35,059 nucleotides of DNA from Candidatus Jordarchaeum sp. LHC_1308 (GCA_019057675.1 JAHLWX010000012.1:1-35059); one strand, 5' to 3'. Counted from the first letter of the stretch, positions 8,927 through 18,198 are shown. Numbers and translations are program-made. The notes: generated by a model not told the origin, from the sequence alone.

Positions 8927-9883
8927 TTGACCTTAACCGACCTCTTAGATAATCGAGGTGTTTCTTTCATACTTTTTGGCGGGAAGGGTGGCGTGGGTAA
9001 AACCAGTTGTTCTGCGGCGTCAGCTTTATGGGCAGCCGAGCATGGAAAAGAAACCCTTATAATAAGTACCGATCCAGCTCATAGTTTAAGTGATAGCTTT
9101 GACCAGCAAATAGGAGGAGAAATAAAGAAGGTAGAAGGGTGTAGCAACCTTTCGGCTCTAGAGCTTGACCCTAGGAAGACCTTTGAAGAATACAAAAGGA
9201 AACTATCGGAGGCAGAAGGATTTGAAGAGCAAACCCAATCGGTTCTTCAAGAGATCGGAGATCTTTCCAGTATGACCCCTCCAGGGGTGGACGAAGCAAT
9301 AGCGTTCGCGAAGGTTCTTGAGTTCATCGAGAACCCAGAATACGACCTAGTGATTTTCGACACCGCGCCAACAGGACACACACTGCGCCTTCTAGGCCTA
9401 CCTGACATACTAAACAGCTGGGTTGTAAACATCATAAAAGTCAGGGTTTACATGAGCAAGCTGACCGGTCTCTTCAAGCGGCTTATCGGGCGAGGAGATG
9501 AAGAGGACAGAACCCTGGAAGTTCTAGAAAAGTTAAAGAATACAATCGGCGTGGCTAGGGAGACGCTCAAGGATCCTAACGAAACGGCTTTCGTCATAGT
9601 TATGATACCTGAAGCCATGGCGATATATGAAACCGAACGTCTTCTTTCATCATTGATGGAGTATGAAATTCCATGCGACCACATAATTGTTAATATGATC
9701 TATCCTGACGTGCCAAATTGTCCCTTCTGCCGTGCAAGGAGGCAAATGCAGCAGGAAAACCTAAAGGACATAAGGGAACTATATGATGACTTCAACATAA
9801 CTGAGGTGCCTCTTTTCGAGACAGAAATAAGAGGGTTAGACATGCTCAAAAAACTCTCAGAAATTCTATTCGAGGGTTTTTAA
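8927..9883 (+). CDS. Get3/ArsA family ATPase
   Basis: 'FGGKGGVGKTSCSAA' deviant Walker A, 'STDPAHSLSDSF', 'FDTAPTGHTLRLL', C-terminal 'NCPFCRARRQMQ' CXXC. Confidence 0.93.
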   Translation: MTLTDLLDNRGVSFILFGGKGGVGKTSCSAASALWAAEHGKETLIISTDPAHSLSDSFDQQIGGEIKKVEGCSNLSALELDPRKTFEEYKRKLSEAEGFEEQTQSVLQEIGDLSSMTPPGVDEAIAFAKVLEFIENPEYDLVIFDTAPTGHTLRLLGLPDILNSWVVNIIKVRVYMSKLTGLFKRLIGRGDEEDRTLEVLEKLKNTIGVARETLKDPNETAFVIVMIPEAMAIYETERLLSSLMEYEIPCDHIIVNMIYPDVPNCPFCRARRQMQQENLKDIRELYDDFNITEVPLFETEIRGLDMLKKLSEILFEGF

Positions 9884-10999
9884 GTGTTTAGCGACGAACT
9901 CTGAGAGGTCATAAACTTTTATTTTTCCTTCCGAGACTCCTTCAAGCTGGTTCTTGCAGAAGGGGCAGGCTGTGACTAGAATTTCCGCCCCTGTCGCCGT
10001 AGCTTCTCTAATCCTTTCCATTCCTATTTTCCGAGACAGCTCCGGAAAGTTCAACTGGAGACCTCCACCGCTACCACAGCACTTCGAATTCCTCTTGCTC
10101 CACTCCATTTCGATAAGCTGAACTCTAGCGAAACTGTTCAGGACGCTTCTCGGCTCCTCGTAGACACCCATATGCCTTCCCAGATGACAAGGGTCGTGAT
10201 AGGTCACTTTCAAGTCTTTTTCCCTGCTGGTCTTCCTTATTTCGAGTTTTCCCTCTTCAATTACTTTCCATAAGTACTGGCTTAAGTGCAAAACCCGAGT
10301 TTTTAGTGGAAAACCCATTTTCGGGTAGTCCCGGGAGAGGGTCATATAGCACCCGGCACATGACGTGACAACGATATCGCACCCCGATCTTTCTATTACC
10401 TCTTTATTGTGCTTGGCGTGCTCTGCGGCTAGCTCCCTATGGCCTGTCGATAAAAGTGGGGCTCCACAGCACCACTCCTCGTCTATCAGCGTAAAGCCGT
10501 CTCCAGCCTGCTCAAGTATCTCGGCCGTGGCTTTCGCTATACTCGGTTGTTTATAAGCCGAAGTGCAGCCAACGAAGTAAGCTACTCCCCCTTCCTTCTT
10601 CTTTCCATTTTTCTTTCCCTTTCTAAGTGCAGCAAGCCTTTTATTATGCGGTTCACCATAAGGGTTTCTTTCACTCCTAGCCCTTTCACCAAGCTCAACC
10701 GTAGCTTCGGGAGCTACATCTTTTTCGAGAAGCTTCGCCCTTACATCCTTAACTATCTCCGGAACGTCAACTCGTGGAAGACACCACTCCGTGCACAAGC
10801 CACAAGTTGCGCATTGATAAATTACCTCTGCAGTCCTTTTTCCCCCTTTAATTGCTTCATTACGCAGGTAGTAAGCTATGAGGCACTTGCCGTAGGGGGC
10901 TACTGTTTCAAGTTTAAGTTGATTCGCAACAATACACACGAAACGGCACATCTTCATGCATTCTACTCCACACATAACTACGGGGTCTAGCGTCATCAT
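9866..10999 (-). CDS. HdrD/GlcF-like Fe-S oxidoreductase with two CCG domains
   Basis: 'CATCGLCTEWC' ferredoxin motif; CCG motifs 'WCCGAPL...CAGC' and 'CHLGRH...KCCGSGGG...CPFC'; atypical N-terminal cysteine set 'CGVECMKMCRFVC'. Confidence 0.85.
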   Translation of the reverse strand: MMTLDPVVMCGVECMKMCRFVCIVANQLKLETVAPYGKCLIAYYLRNEAIKGGKRTAEVIYQCATCGLCTEWCLPRVDVPEIVKDVRAKLLEKDVAPEATVELGERARSERNPYGEPHNKRLAALRKGKKNGKKKEGGVAYFVGCTSAYKQPSIAKATAEILEQAGDGFTLIDEEWCCGAPLLSTGHRELAAEHAKHNKEVIERSGCDIVVTSCAGCYMTLSRDYPKMGFPLKTRVLHLSQYLWKVIEEGKLEIRKTSREKDLKVTYHDPCHLGRHMGVYEEPRSVLNSFARVQLIEMEWSKRNSKCCGSGGGLQLNFPELSRKIGMERIREATATGAEILVTACPFCKNQLEGVSEGKIKVYDLSEFVAKHLKTLE

Positions 11000-11005
11000 T
11001 CTCCC

Positions 11006-12433
11006 TCATAGTCCAAGTTTACCTGGATTCATTATGTTGTTAGGGTCCAGCGCTCTCTTAATGGCCTTCAAAATGTCAAAAGCCTTCCCGTGCTCTTTAT
11101 GCATCCAGCCAGCCCTAACTAGTCCAACACCATGATGATGGCTTATTGTCCCGCCAACCTTTAGGCACGCTTCTAACGCGTCCTTCCAAACGGAGTTATA
11201 AACTTTCACTGCTCTTTCATGATCCTGTTGCTGAGTGAAGAAGATCATGTATATTGAGCCTCCATCCTCATAGAAGTGCGAGAAGTGAGCCATCATAGTT
11301 ACGCCAGGGTTCCTTTCCTCAACGGTTCTCTTAATAGTCCAGTAAAGTTCCTCAAGCTTATCGTATGGTGCTGCAACGTCTACGGTGTCCGCTATTATGC
11401 TATAGGACGACCTGAAAGCGTCAGGATAATACATATCGTATCTGTGGCGCCACCAGTGTTCTGCTAGTTCCCGGCTTACCTCTACTCCTCCCTCCTCCAA
11501 GCATATTCCCGTGGCTATTTTCTCTTCTAAATCCACAATTTCTCTTGATCCATCGAAGCCTAGTATCAAGTACGATCCACCTTCAGGTATTTCGGCTTTC
11601 CCCTTAAGGGTAAATTGGGCATCAATGTAGTCGTAGAGCCGTATCACGCAAGGCTTTACTCCTTTACGGAAGATCTTAATAACGGACTCTATTCCTGAGT
11701 GAAGGTTCTTGAATATGAAAGCTTTAAACCTCCTCTCCTCCGGAAGATGCTTTATTTTCAATGTGACTTCCGTTATTATTCCAAGTGTCCCCTCCGAACC
11801 TATGAACAGCTGTTTCAAGTCTGGTCCAGTAGATGATCGGGGAACTGGTTTTATCCTTATTATCTCGCCTGTAGGAATAACGACTTCCATACCTGCAACC
11901 ATATCTTCTATTTTTCCATACTTAGATGAAAGCGAGCCCGCCGAACGACAGGCTACAAATCCGCCCACAGTTGAACAATACATGGACGCAGGGTAGTGAG
12001 GTAAAGTGTAGCCCATCTTGTTCAGCTCTCTTTCCAGCACTTCTCCTAAAATGCCCGGCTGGACTGTTACGAGTAACGATTTGTGGTCGACTTTGACTAT
12101 CCTGTCCATTTTCTTAAGGTCCACTACGATGCCCCCGTGAACTGGGATGGTTCCACCGCAAACCCCTGCGCCCCCTCCGAACGGTATTAGGGGTATCCGG
12201 AATCTGTTTGCTAGCTTAACGATCTCTGAAATCTGCTCCGCGTTTTCGGGGTGCACTATGAAGTCAGGTTTAGGAAGCTCTCCCCCGCCCTTAATCCAAG
12301 GAACAGTCAGTTGCCATGCATCGCGTGAATAGCAGAGTAAATCTGCTTCGTCGCAGTATACGTTTTTCTGTCCTACTATGCCGACAATCTCCTCATAAAC
12401 AATGTTTCTCCAGAATGCTCCTCGCTCGCTCAA
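11006..12433 (-). CDS. FAD-linked oxidase/dehydrogenase, AGPS-like (alkyl-DHAP synthase/GlcD superfamily)
   Basis: PCMH-type FAD domain 'IPFGGGAGVCGGT', 'STVGGFVACRSAGSLSSKYGKIEDMV', 'RSSTGPDLKQLFIGSEGTLGIITE', 'VIRLYD', 'GGTISHHHGVG', 'LDPNNIMNPGKL'; the STGPD and SHHHGVG motifs match AGPS. Confidence 0.85.
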   Translation of the reverse strand: MSERGAFWRNIVYEEIVGIVGQKNVYCDEADLLCYSRDAWQLTVPWIKGGGELPKPDFIVHPENAEQISEIVKLANRFRIPLIPFGGGAGVCGGTIPVHGGIVVDLKKMDRIVKVDHKSLLVTVQPGILGEVLERELNKMGYTLPHYPASMYCSTVGGFVACRSAGSLSSKYGKIEDMVAGMEVVIPTGEIIRIKPVPRSSTGPDLKQLFIGSEGTLGIITEVTLKIKHLPEERRFKAFIFKNLHSGIESVIKIFRKGVKPCVIRLYDYIDAQFTLKGKAEIPEGGSYLILGFDGSREIVDLEEKIATGICLEEGGVEVSRELAEHWWRHRYDMYYPDAFRSSYSIIADTVDVAAPYDKLEELYWTIKRTVEERNPGVTMMAHFSHFYEDGGSIYMIFFTQQQDHERAVKVYNSVWKDALEACLKVGGTISHHHGVGLVRAGWMHKEHGKAFDILKAIKRALDPNNIMNPGKLGL

Positions 12434-12437
12434 AAAT

Positions 12438-13676
12438 TTAAACCTCCTTTGAATATATCCTCTTGGCTAGAAAGACTGTAAAGTCGTCTATTCCAACGCT
12501 AAGTTTCCTTCGAGCAACCCCCTCAGAAATGTTAACCGTGCAGAGGGGGCATGGAGCCACGACAAGCCCAGCTCCCGATTTAGAAATTACGTCAAGCTTT
12601 CTGCTCCTTATAGCTGCCGAAACGGTTGGATCATGAAATTTGAGCAGACCTCCGGCCCCACAGCACTCGTCAGCCCCCTTCATGCCGGCGTAGTTAACGT
12701 TTGGCAATGCTTTAAGTATTCTTTCTGCATATGCAACAACGTATCTTCCTACATGTCTGCCTAAATGGCAAGGCTCGTGAAGTGCAACTTTAACGTTACC
12801 CCCATTGCAAGCTTTCCTACTTATTACATCGACGCCTACTTCTTCAAACAGGAACTCGATCAAGTGTCTTACATGGATGCCCGAGCCCAGGTGCTTGGCC
12901 GCCGCTCTTAACTCCGAAGCACACCCTGCACAAGTAGTAACGACCTCCCTTACACCTAACTCCTTTATTTTCTCAAAAAAGCCACGTTGAAGCTCGTCTG
13001 CCATTGCCGAGTCTCCTATCAATCTGATGGGAAGACCGCAGCACTTCCATCCTTCTGGAATTCCGTAATTTACATTGAAAGCCTCTAGAACAAGCTTTCC
13101 AGCTTCTTTGACATCTAGCAGTCTAGTTTCGGCCTGACAACCTGGGAAATAAGCTATTTTGCTTCCCTTTTCAAGAGGAGGGTCTTTCGTTAATGGTAAA
13201 CCAATCATCTCCAATCTCCCTTTAAGGCTCTCCCCCCTCTCTTCGTTGCTCATAGGCTCGAATATGTAACCATATTTCGAAACGTTCTCCAGTAGTGTCT
13301 TAAGCTCTTCGGGCACGAGATCCGGTCTCTGGACGAAAATTTTCGACCTGAGGAGCACAACAACTTCCGGAATTGGAGCGTTAACAGGGCATTTTTCTTG
13401 GCATTGACCGCACAGAGTGCACATGTAAACAATGTTGCTCGCCCTCCAGAATTCTCTTACATCCCTAGAGAGCTCGTCAGCTATCCCTCGTGGGCCAGGA
13501 TAAAACTTGTCTGTGACCTCAAAGACAGGGCAGAACGCAAGACATAAAGAGCAATTCTGACATTTCTCTATCTCACTGTAAATTTCATCTTCATAGGGAG
13601 AGAAGACTACTATCTTCTCCTCGGCGAGAATCCTACTAATGTGGTCGATCTCCTTTTTTCCCATAAAAACCACCAT
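12438..13676 (-). CDS. GlpC/HdrD/GlcF-like Fe-S protein with two CCG domains
   Basis: 'CQNCSLCLAFCP' and 'CTLCGQCQEKCP' clusters; 'CCGLP...CAGC' and 'CHLGRH...ECCGAGG...CPLC'; directly downstream of glpB. Confidence 0.87.
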   Translation of the reverse strand: MVVFMGKKEIDHISRILAEEKIVVFSPYEDEIYSEIEKCQNCSLCLAFCPVFEVTDKFYPGPRGIADELSRDVREFWRASNIVYMCTLCGQCQEKCPVNAPIPEVVVLLRSKIFVQRPDLVPEELKTLLENVSKYGYIFEPMSNEERGESLKGRLEMIGLPLTKDPPLEKGSKIAYFPGCQAETRLLDVKEAGKLVLEAFNVNYGIPEGWKCCGLPIRLIGDSAMADELQRGFFEKIKELGVREVVTTCAGCASELRAAAKHLGSGIHVRHLIEFLFEEVGVDVISRKACNGGNVKVALHEPCHLGRHVGRYVVAYAERILKALPNVNYAGMKGADECCGAGGLLKFHDPTVSAAIRSRKLDVISKSGAGLVVAPCPLCTVNISEGVARRKLSVGIDDFTVFLAKRIYSKEV

Positions 13677-13703
13677 CTTCCTATTCCTGCTTAAGCCCTA
13701 CAC

Positions 13704-15026
13704 TCAGCCCACATAAATTGCCGCGCTTATCCCCGCTACGTAGCCGGTGGCTGTTGCAACGCCCATACCGCTTTTCTCCCTCACGTAGCTATAGCCTGAA
13801 ATAAGGGAGCCGGCAACAAATAAATTCTCGTAAACAACCTCACCCTCAACTACTGGCTTCATCTGGGCGTTAACCTTTACCCCGCATCCCATGAGAGGGT
13901 GCCCCCCTTGGGGGAAAGGAGACCTAGCTAGAAGCCGCGGGATCTTTTGTCCTCTTAACGCCTTCCCCCTCTCGTCGTATAAAGGTAAGTTGAACACGGC
14001 CTCCTTTACTTTGTCCTCCTCCTCCACTAGTCCCCCGCCAATGAATTTCCCTGTCGCTAAAATGTAAGCCCCAGCTTTTGCAGGGAAATGTTTCCCTCCG
14101 GAGTCCAGTATGACGCTCATAACACGTCTCCCTTCACTTTTAAATCCGACTGCTTTATAGCCTCTGAGAATTCTTACCCCCTTCTCAGCGACCCCTTCCT
14201 CAAGCGCCCTCATCAGTCTTTGAGCTGGCACTGAGGGAGGTGGCGACACAAGCTCAAACACCTCAGCTTCCGTCTCTTCTCTAAGAATCCTCATGCTTTC
14301 ATAATGCTTTCTCAGTCCAAGCGTTGGGAGGGCTATATGCGAGGTGTTGCCTTTAACTGTTTCGTCTCTTAGTTTTTTAGCCAGTATCTCTCTGAATTCG
14401 TCTTTATCAATCATTCTCGCTAGTTCTATGAACGTCAGGTTAAAGTCTCTTAAAGCTGGAAGTGAGAGCTTGACTCCGTCAGCTTTTCTGAGTTCAACGT
14501 TGAATTTAGATGCAAAGTGCTTAAAGCCTGAGGCGCAAAAACGCGGGTTGAACCCTGCCAGTCCATTAAAGCCTACAACGAGTAATGACGCCCCATCAAG
14601 CTTATTTAGTGTCCCCCCACTCATTGTTGACTGGTAGAAGCATGTTATCTTAAAACTGCCTATGGTGTTTAGAAGAATAACATTCTTTTCGATGTTCCCA
14701 TCAAATCTGACCTCATGAGTAGAGGCCATGTCTAGTAAGCATTTTGTGGCTTCTTTAATTACGTCGGCAACGCTTCTTTCGCTCGAAATAACAGAGTATG
14801 GATGTTGCGGCAAACACTCAATGGTCTGGGTGACTCCTTCGAGGGGGCTTAATGTGATTTCTCCTTCCGGAAGGCACCCCATTACGTCGATCACCCCAGA
14901 CGACTGGTAGCTGGCTCCTGACCCTCTGTCAACAATCACAACTTCCACTCCTTCATCGGCAGCTTTGGCTGCGGCCAATAATCCAGCTACTCCGCCGCCT
15001 ATTACTAGAACATCGGTCTCAATCAC
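13704..15026 (-). CDS. glpB: Anaerobic glycerol-3-phosphate dehydrogenase subunit B (GlpB-like)
   Basis: FAD-binding 'DVLVIGGGVAGLLAAAKAADEG', GlpB-like architecture, 4-bp ATGA overlap with glpA. Confidence 0.82.
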   Translation of the reverse strand: MIETDVLVIGGGVAGLLAAAKAADEGVEVVIVDRGSGASYQSSGVIDVMGCLPEGEITLSPLEGVTQTIECLPQHPYSVISSERSVADVIKEATKCLLDMASTHEVRFDGNIEKNVILLNTIGSFKITCFYQSTMSGGTLNKLDGASLLVVGFNGLAGFNPRFCASGFKHFASKFNVELRKADGVKLSLPALRDFNLTFIELARMIDKDEFREILAKKLRDETVKGNTSHIALPTLGLRKHYESMRILREETEAEVFELVSPPPSVPAQRLMRALEEGVAEKGVRILRGYKAVGFKSEGRRVMSVILDSGGKHFPAKAGAYILATGKFIGGGLVEEEDKVKEAVFNLPLYDERGKALRGQKIPRLLARSPFPQGGHPLMGCGVKVNAQMKPVVEGEVVYENLFVAGSLISGYSYVREKSGMGVATATGYVAGISAAIYVG

Positions 15027-16660
15027 TTATCTCCCCCGCCGATTTTCACGTCGATTGATCCCACACAAGCGTAAGCAGCCTGGGTCATCTCATACTCGCT
15101 GAGCTGGGCTCCCCTCAAAATCACGAAATGCCCTTTCCATCTTTCAGCTAAGAAGTTTTCAAGCTCTTTGAATGCTTCATCAACCTTAATTCCTCTCTCC
15201 TCAGCTAGAACCGACATAGCTTTGAATCCGCAGGAGAAGCCTTGACACGGACCCATGCCCATCCTAGTTCGTCTTCTCAGCGCATCTAAGGTTACCCCCC
15301 ACTCGTTCCGTATGACGTACCGTAGCTCAGCCTCGGTTACAGACTCGCATAAGCAAACACTTGAAAGGAAGTCTCTCTCATCCCTTGCCTCCGATAATAT
15401 GGCGTGAGCCAGTGTGCCTTGCCTTGAAGCGAGTCGCCCAGCAACTTGCGGTGAAACACGGTACTTTGAAGCCAGTTCTTCCACGCTGATCTTCCCATCT
15501 GCCCCGGGCAATGGCTCTAAATGAGTTCTACATGGAGCCTCGCGGCCAAGCTTTTCACAGACCAAGTCGGTTATCTTTTCAGCCATAGCTCGGCAGACGA
15601 CCAGCTTTCCCCCCTCGACGCTCACCAGACCCTTAACTCCATCCCTCTCTTCATGATCGATCACCTTGAAGTTTCTTGTCACGTCCCCCTCGGGCACCCA
15701 CCACTGAGCGATTAACGGTCTAACTCCGCACATAACTCTGACTACTCGTGCCTTTCTCACCGAAGGTACAGCCATCTCCATGCTAGAAATTAAATACTCG
15801 ACTTCATCATATGTTGCTTCAGCCTCATCCGGGCTGGTGAATATGTCTATTGCAGTCGTACCCAAAATCGACCCAGTTTCGTGGGGGAATAGGTACACAG
15901 TCCTTCCATCTAAAGCCTGACAGATTATACCAAACCTTGTAATTCTTCTGTCAAAAATGACGTGCGTCCCCTTATTGAGCCTTAGCGTCTGTTTGACCCC
16001 TACCATCCTTGAAATCTCTGGAACCCATGCGCCAGTAGCATTAACTATAATTTTTCCTTTTACCTCCTCTTCCTTGCCGTTTAACCTGTCCCTGACCTTA
16101 ACTCCATAAACTTCCCCGTCCTTATGAAGTATATCGATAACCTCAGTGTACGTCCTTATTTCCGCTCCATGTCGCTTAGCGGATAGCGCCGTAAGAACGG
16201 TTAGCCTAAATGGGTCGATAAACATCTCGTCAAAGTAAGCCGCGAGAATTATCTTTGAGCTCAACTTAGGCTCTAGGCTTCTAGCCTCTTGGGGAGATAA
16301 AACTAAAATAGGACTTGCCTGTCTTTTCTCAGTTAAAGCACCATACTTCTCAGCGAAGCTTGCTCTAAGCTTAAGCTCCTCCTCTGTTAGTATAGCTGTT
16401 ATTATCGGCGTCCTGAATACTATGTGGCCAGCTATCCGAGAAAGATTTATAACTTCCATTGTACACATTGCAGAAAACTCCGGCTCCTGTAGCACGTATT
16501 TTGTTCCCCCACTGATCATGCCGGCGCAGGCACCTGTAGCACCTGATGCTAGGTCCCCTCTCTCGAAAAGAATAGTTTTAAAACCACGCATCGCACAATC
16601 TCTTGCAACGCTAGTACCAGTTGATCCTCCGCCGATAACTATAACATCGTATTCTTCCAA
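15023..16660 (-). CDS. glpA: Anaerobic glycerol-3-phosphate dehydrogenase subunit A (GlpA-like) with BFD-like [2Fe-2S] domain
   Basis: 'DVIVIGGGSTGTSVARDCAMRGFKTILFERGDLASGATG', 'KGTHVIFDRR', C-terminal 'CLCESVTEAELRYVI...RTRMGMGPCQGFSCG'. TTG start. Confidence 0.92.
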   Translation of the reverse strand: MEEYDVIVIGGGSTGTSVARDCAMRGFKTILFERGDLASGATGACAGMISGGTKYVLQEPEFSAMCTMEVINLSRIAGHIVFRTPIITAILTEEELKLRASFAEKYGALTEKRQASPILVLSPQEARSLEPKLSSKIILAAYFDEMFIDPFRLTVLTALSAKRHGAEIRTYTEVIDILHKDGEVYGVKVRDRLNGKEEEVKGKIIVNATGAWVPEISRMVGVKQTLRLNKGTHVIFDRRITRFGIICQALDGRTVYLFPHETGSILGTTAIDIFTSPDEAEATYDEVEYLISSMEMAVPSVRKARVVRVMCGVRPLIAQWWVPEGDVTRNFKVIDHEERDGVKGLVSVEGGKLVVCRAMAEKITDLVCEKLGREAPCRTHLEPLPGADGKISVEELASKYRVSPQVAGRLASRQGTLAHAILSEARDERDFLSSVCLCESVTEAELRYVIRNEWGVTLDALRRRTRMGMGPCQGFSCGFKAMSVLAEERGIKVDEAFKELENFLAERWKGHFVILRGAQLSEYEMTQAAYACVGSIDVKIGGGDK

Positions 16661-16689
16661 GTATTACACCACAAAAGACAGATATATCA

Positions 16690-16699
16690 GTTAAAAAAT
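16690..16699 (-). promoter_or_regulatory. TATA-like element (ATTTTTTAAC on minus strand) upstream of glpA
   Basis: 10-mer identical to the one upstream of the FGGY kinase, about 30 bp before the glpA start. Confidence 0.35.
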
Positions 16700-16737
16700 A
16701 ACCTCTCTTTTCGTCATTTATTTTTTTCGAGGCTTAA

Positions 16738-18198
16738 TTAAGTTCGCCCCAAGACCTCGGAGTAGCTGGAGAGTAGAATCTTCATGAAAACGGGATACAT
16801 TTCGTCGTAGATTCTCTTGTTCTCCTCTTTTGGCTCTCTTACCTCCACAATCTTAACCATGGCCTCGGCGGCGTCCTCCACAGATGGGAACAATTTAACT
16901 CCCGTCGATGCTAGAATTGCTGCGCCAAGCGCTCCAGCCTCTTCGATGTGGGGCACGGCGATACGTTTACCTGTTATGTCGGCTTGTATCTGCCTCCAGA
17001 GCTTGGATCTAACTCCTCCCCCATCTGCTCTTAGCTCATTGATGGCAACGCCCATCCCTGAAATCACTTCTAGGATCCCTCTTATTCCAAACCCGTTACA
17101 CTCCATTATCGCTCTGATTAAGTGCCTCCTGCTATGTGCGAACGACAAGTTGTGAATGGAACCCTTGCCAAAGTTAAACAGTGGTATTACAAGTAGCCCA
17201 TCAGATCCTGGACTGATCGTCTCAGCCTCGTCTTCGAGTATGTTGTATGCATCCACGCCGATGTCGCTGGCTACTTTCTTTTCTAAGTGTCCAAAGTTGT
17301 CGCGGAACCATTTGAGTATGCTTCCCGTCCCCGGAATGACTCCCTCTAGCACCCACTTTCTCTCCAAGACGTGAGGCAAAGTAAAAAGTATACCAAGGGG
17401 ATCGTAAATCGGCTTATCTATAAGTGCATTTACAAATGTCCCTGTCCCGGTGGTTACCTTAGCTATTCCATGCTTTGTCGCTCCAACACCGACGCATGAG
17501 CATTGCTGGTCTCCTCCCCCCACGACTACTGGTGTGCCGGTTCTAAGTCCGGTCTCCCTTGCTGCCTCCTCTGTCACTTCGCCAATAACCTTCCCCGACG
17601 GGTAAACGTCCACCCACTTGTCTAGGGGGACTTCGACTTCATCAGCCAATTTTTCGTCCCAGGATAATCTCTCAACATCAAATGGCCCATAAAACGCGTT
17701 TGAAAAGTCTGACGCGAAGACTCCCGCTATCTTAAAGTAGAAGTAAGAATCAACAAATAGGAACTTAAATGTTTGCTCAAATATGGAATGAAGGTTGTCT
17801 TTTATCCAGAGAACCTTGTTCAAACTTTCTCTCTGACCTATCTTCTCCTTCAGCTTCCTCGCTGAGGGGGAAATTCGCGTGTCCATCCAAGTGATCGCTC
17901 GGTAAAGTGGCTTTCCATTCTTGTCGATGGGAAAAACGGTCGCCCTCTGAGTGCAAACACTGACGGCAGCCACATCCGATGGAGAAACACGTGCACTTTT
18001 CAGAGCGAGCTGCATGGTTCTACACGCAATCTCCCACCACTCCTCAGGAACTTGCTCTGACTGCCCTGGGAACTCGGAAATAGTAGAATACTCTTCATAG
18101 CTACATCCCAAAATTGAGCCTTCAAGGTTAAACAATAAGGCACGGATACCCGTCGTTCCCACATCAAAAACAGCTATGACGTTTCCACTTCTCTCCAA
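16738..18198 (-). CDS. FGGY-family carbohydrate kinase, probable glycerol kinase by context
   Basis: 'IAVFDVGTTGIRALLF', 'TQRATVFPIDKNGKPLYRAITWMDTR', 'VVGGGDQQCSCVGVGATKHGIAKVTTGTGTFV', 'GGGVRSKLWRQIQADI'. TTG start preceded by GGGGG. Confidence 0.85.
   Translation of the reverse strand: MERSGNVIAVFDVGTTGIRALLFNLEGSILGCSYEEYSTISEFPGQSEQVPEEWWEIACRTMQLALKSARVSPSDVAAVSVCTQRATVFPIDKNGKPLYRAITWMDTRISPSARKLKEKIGQRESLNKVLWIKDNLHSIFEQTFKFLFVDSYFYFKIAGVFASDFSNAFYGPFDVERLSWDEKLADEVEVPLDKWVDVYPSGKVIGEVTEEAARETGLRTGTPVVVGGGDQQCSCVGVGATKHGIAKVTTGTGTFVNALIDKPIYDPLGILFTLPHVLERKWVLEGVIPGTGSILKWFRDNFGHLEKKVASDIGVDAYNILEDEAETISPGSDGLLVIPLFNFGKGSIHNLSFAHSRRHLIRAIMECNGFGIRGILEVISGMGVAINELRADGGGVRSKLWRQIQADITGKRIAVPHIEEAGALGAAILASTGVKLFPSVEDAAEAMVKIVEVREPKEENKRIYDEMYPVFMKILLSSYSEVLGRT

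Noticed and set aside
9866-9883. 18-bp overlap of convergent get3 and CCG-protein 3' ends
   Set aside because: Short convergent overlaps are common in compact archaeal genomes; not evidence of special regulation.
10547-10990. 147-aa plus-strand ORF
   Set aside because: Entirely antisense to the HdrD-like CCG protein (9866-10999), which has unambiguous motifs.
16817-17374. Two adjacent plus-strand ORFs (112 and 72 aa)
   Set aside because: Antisense shadows of the FGGY kinase.
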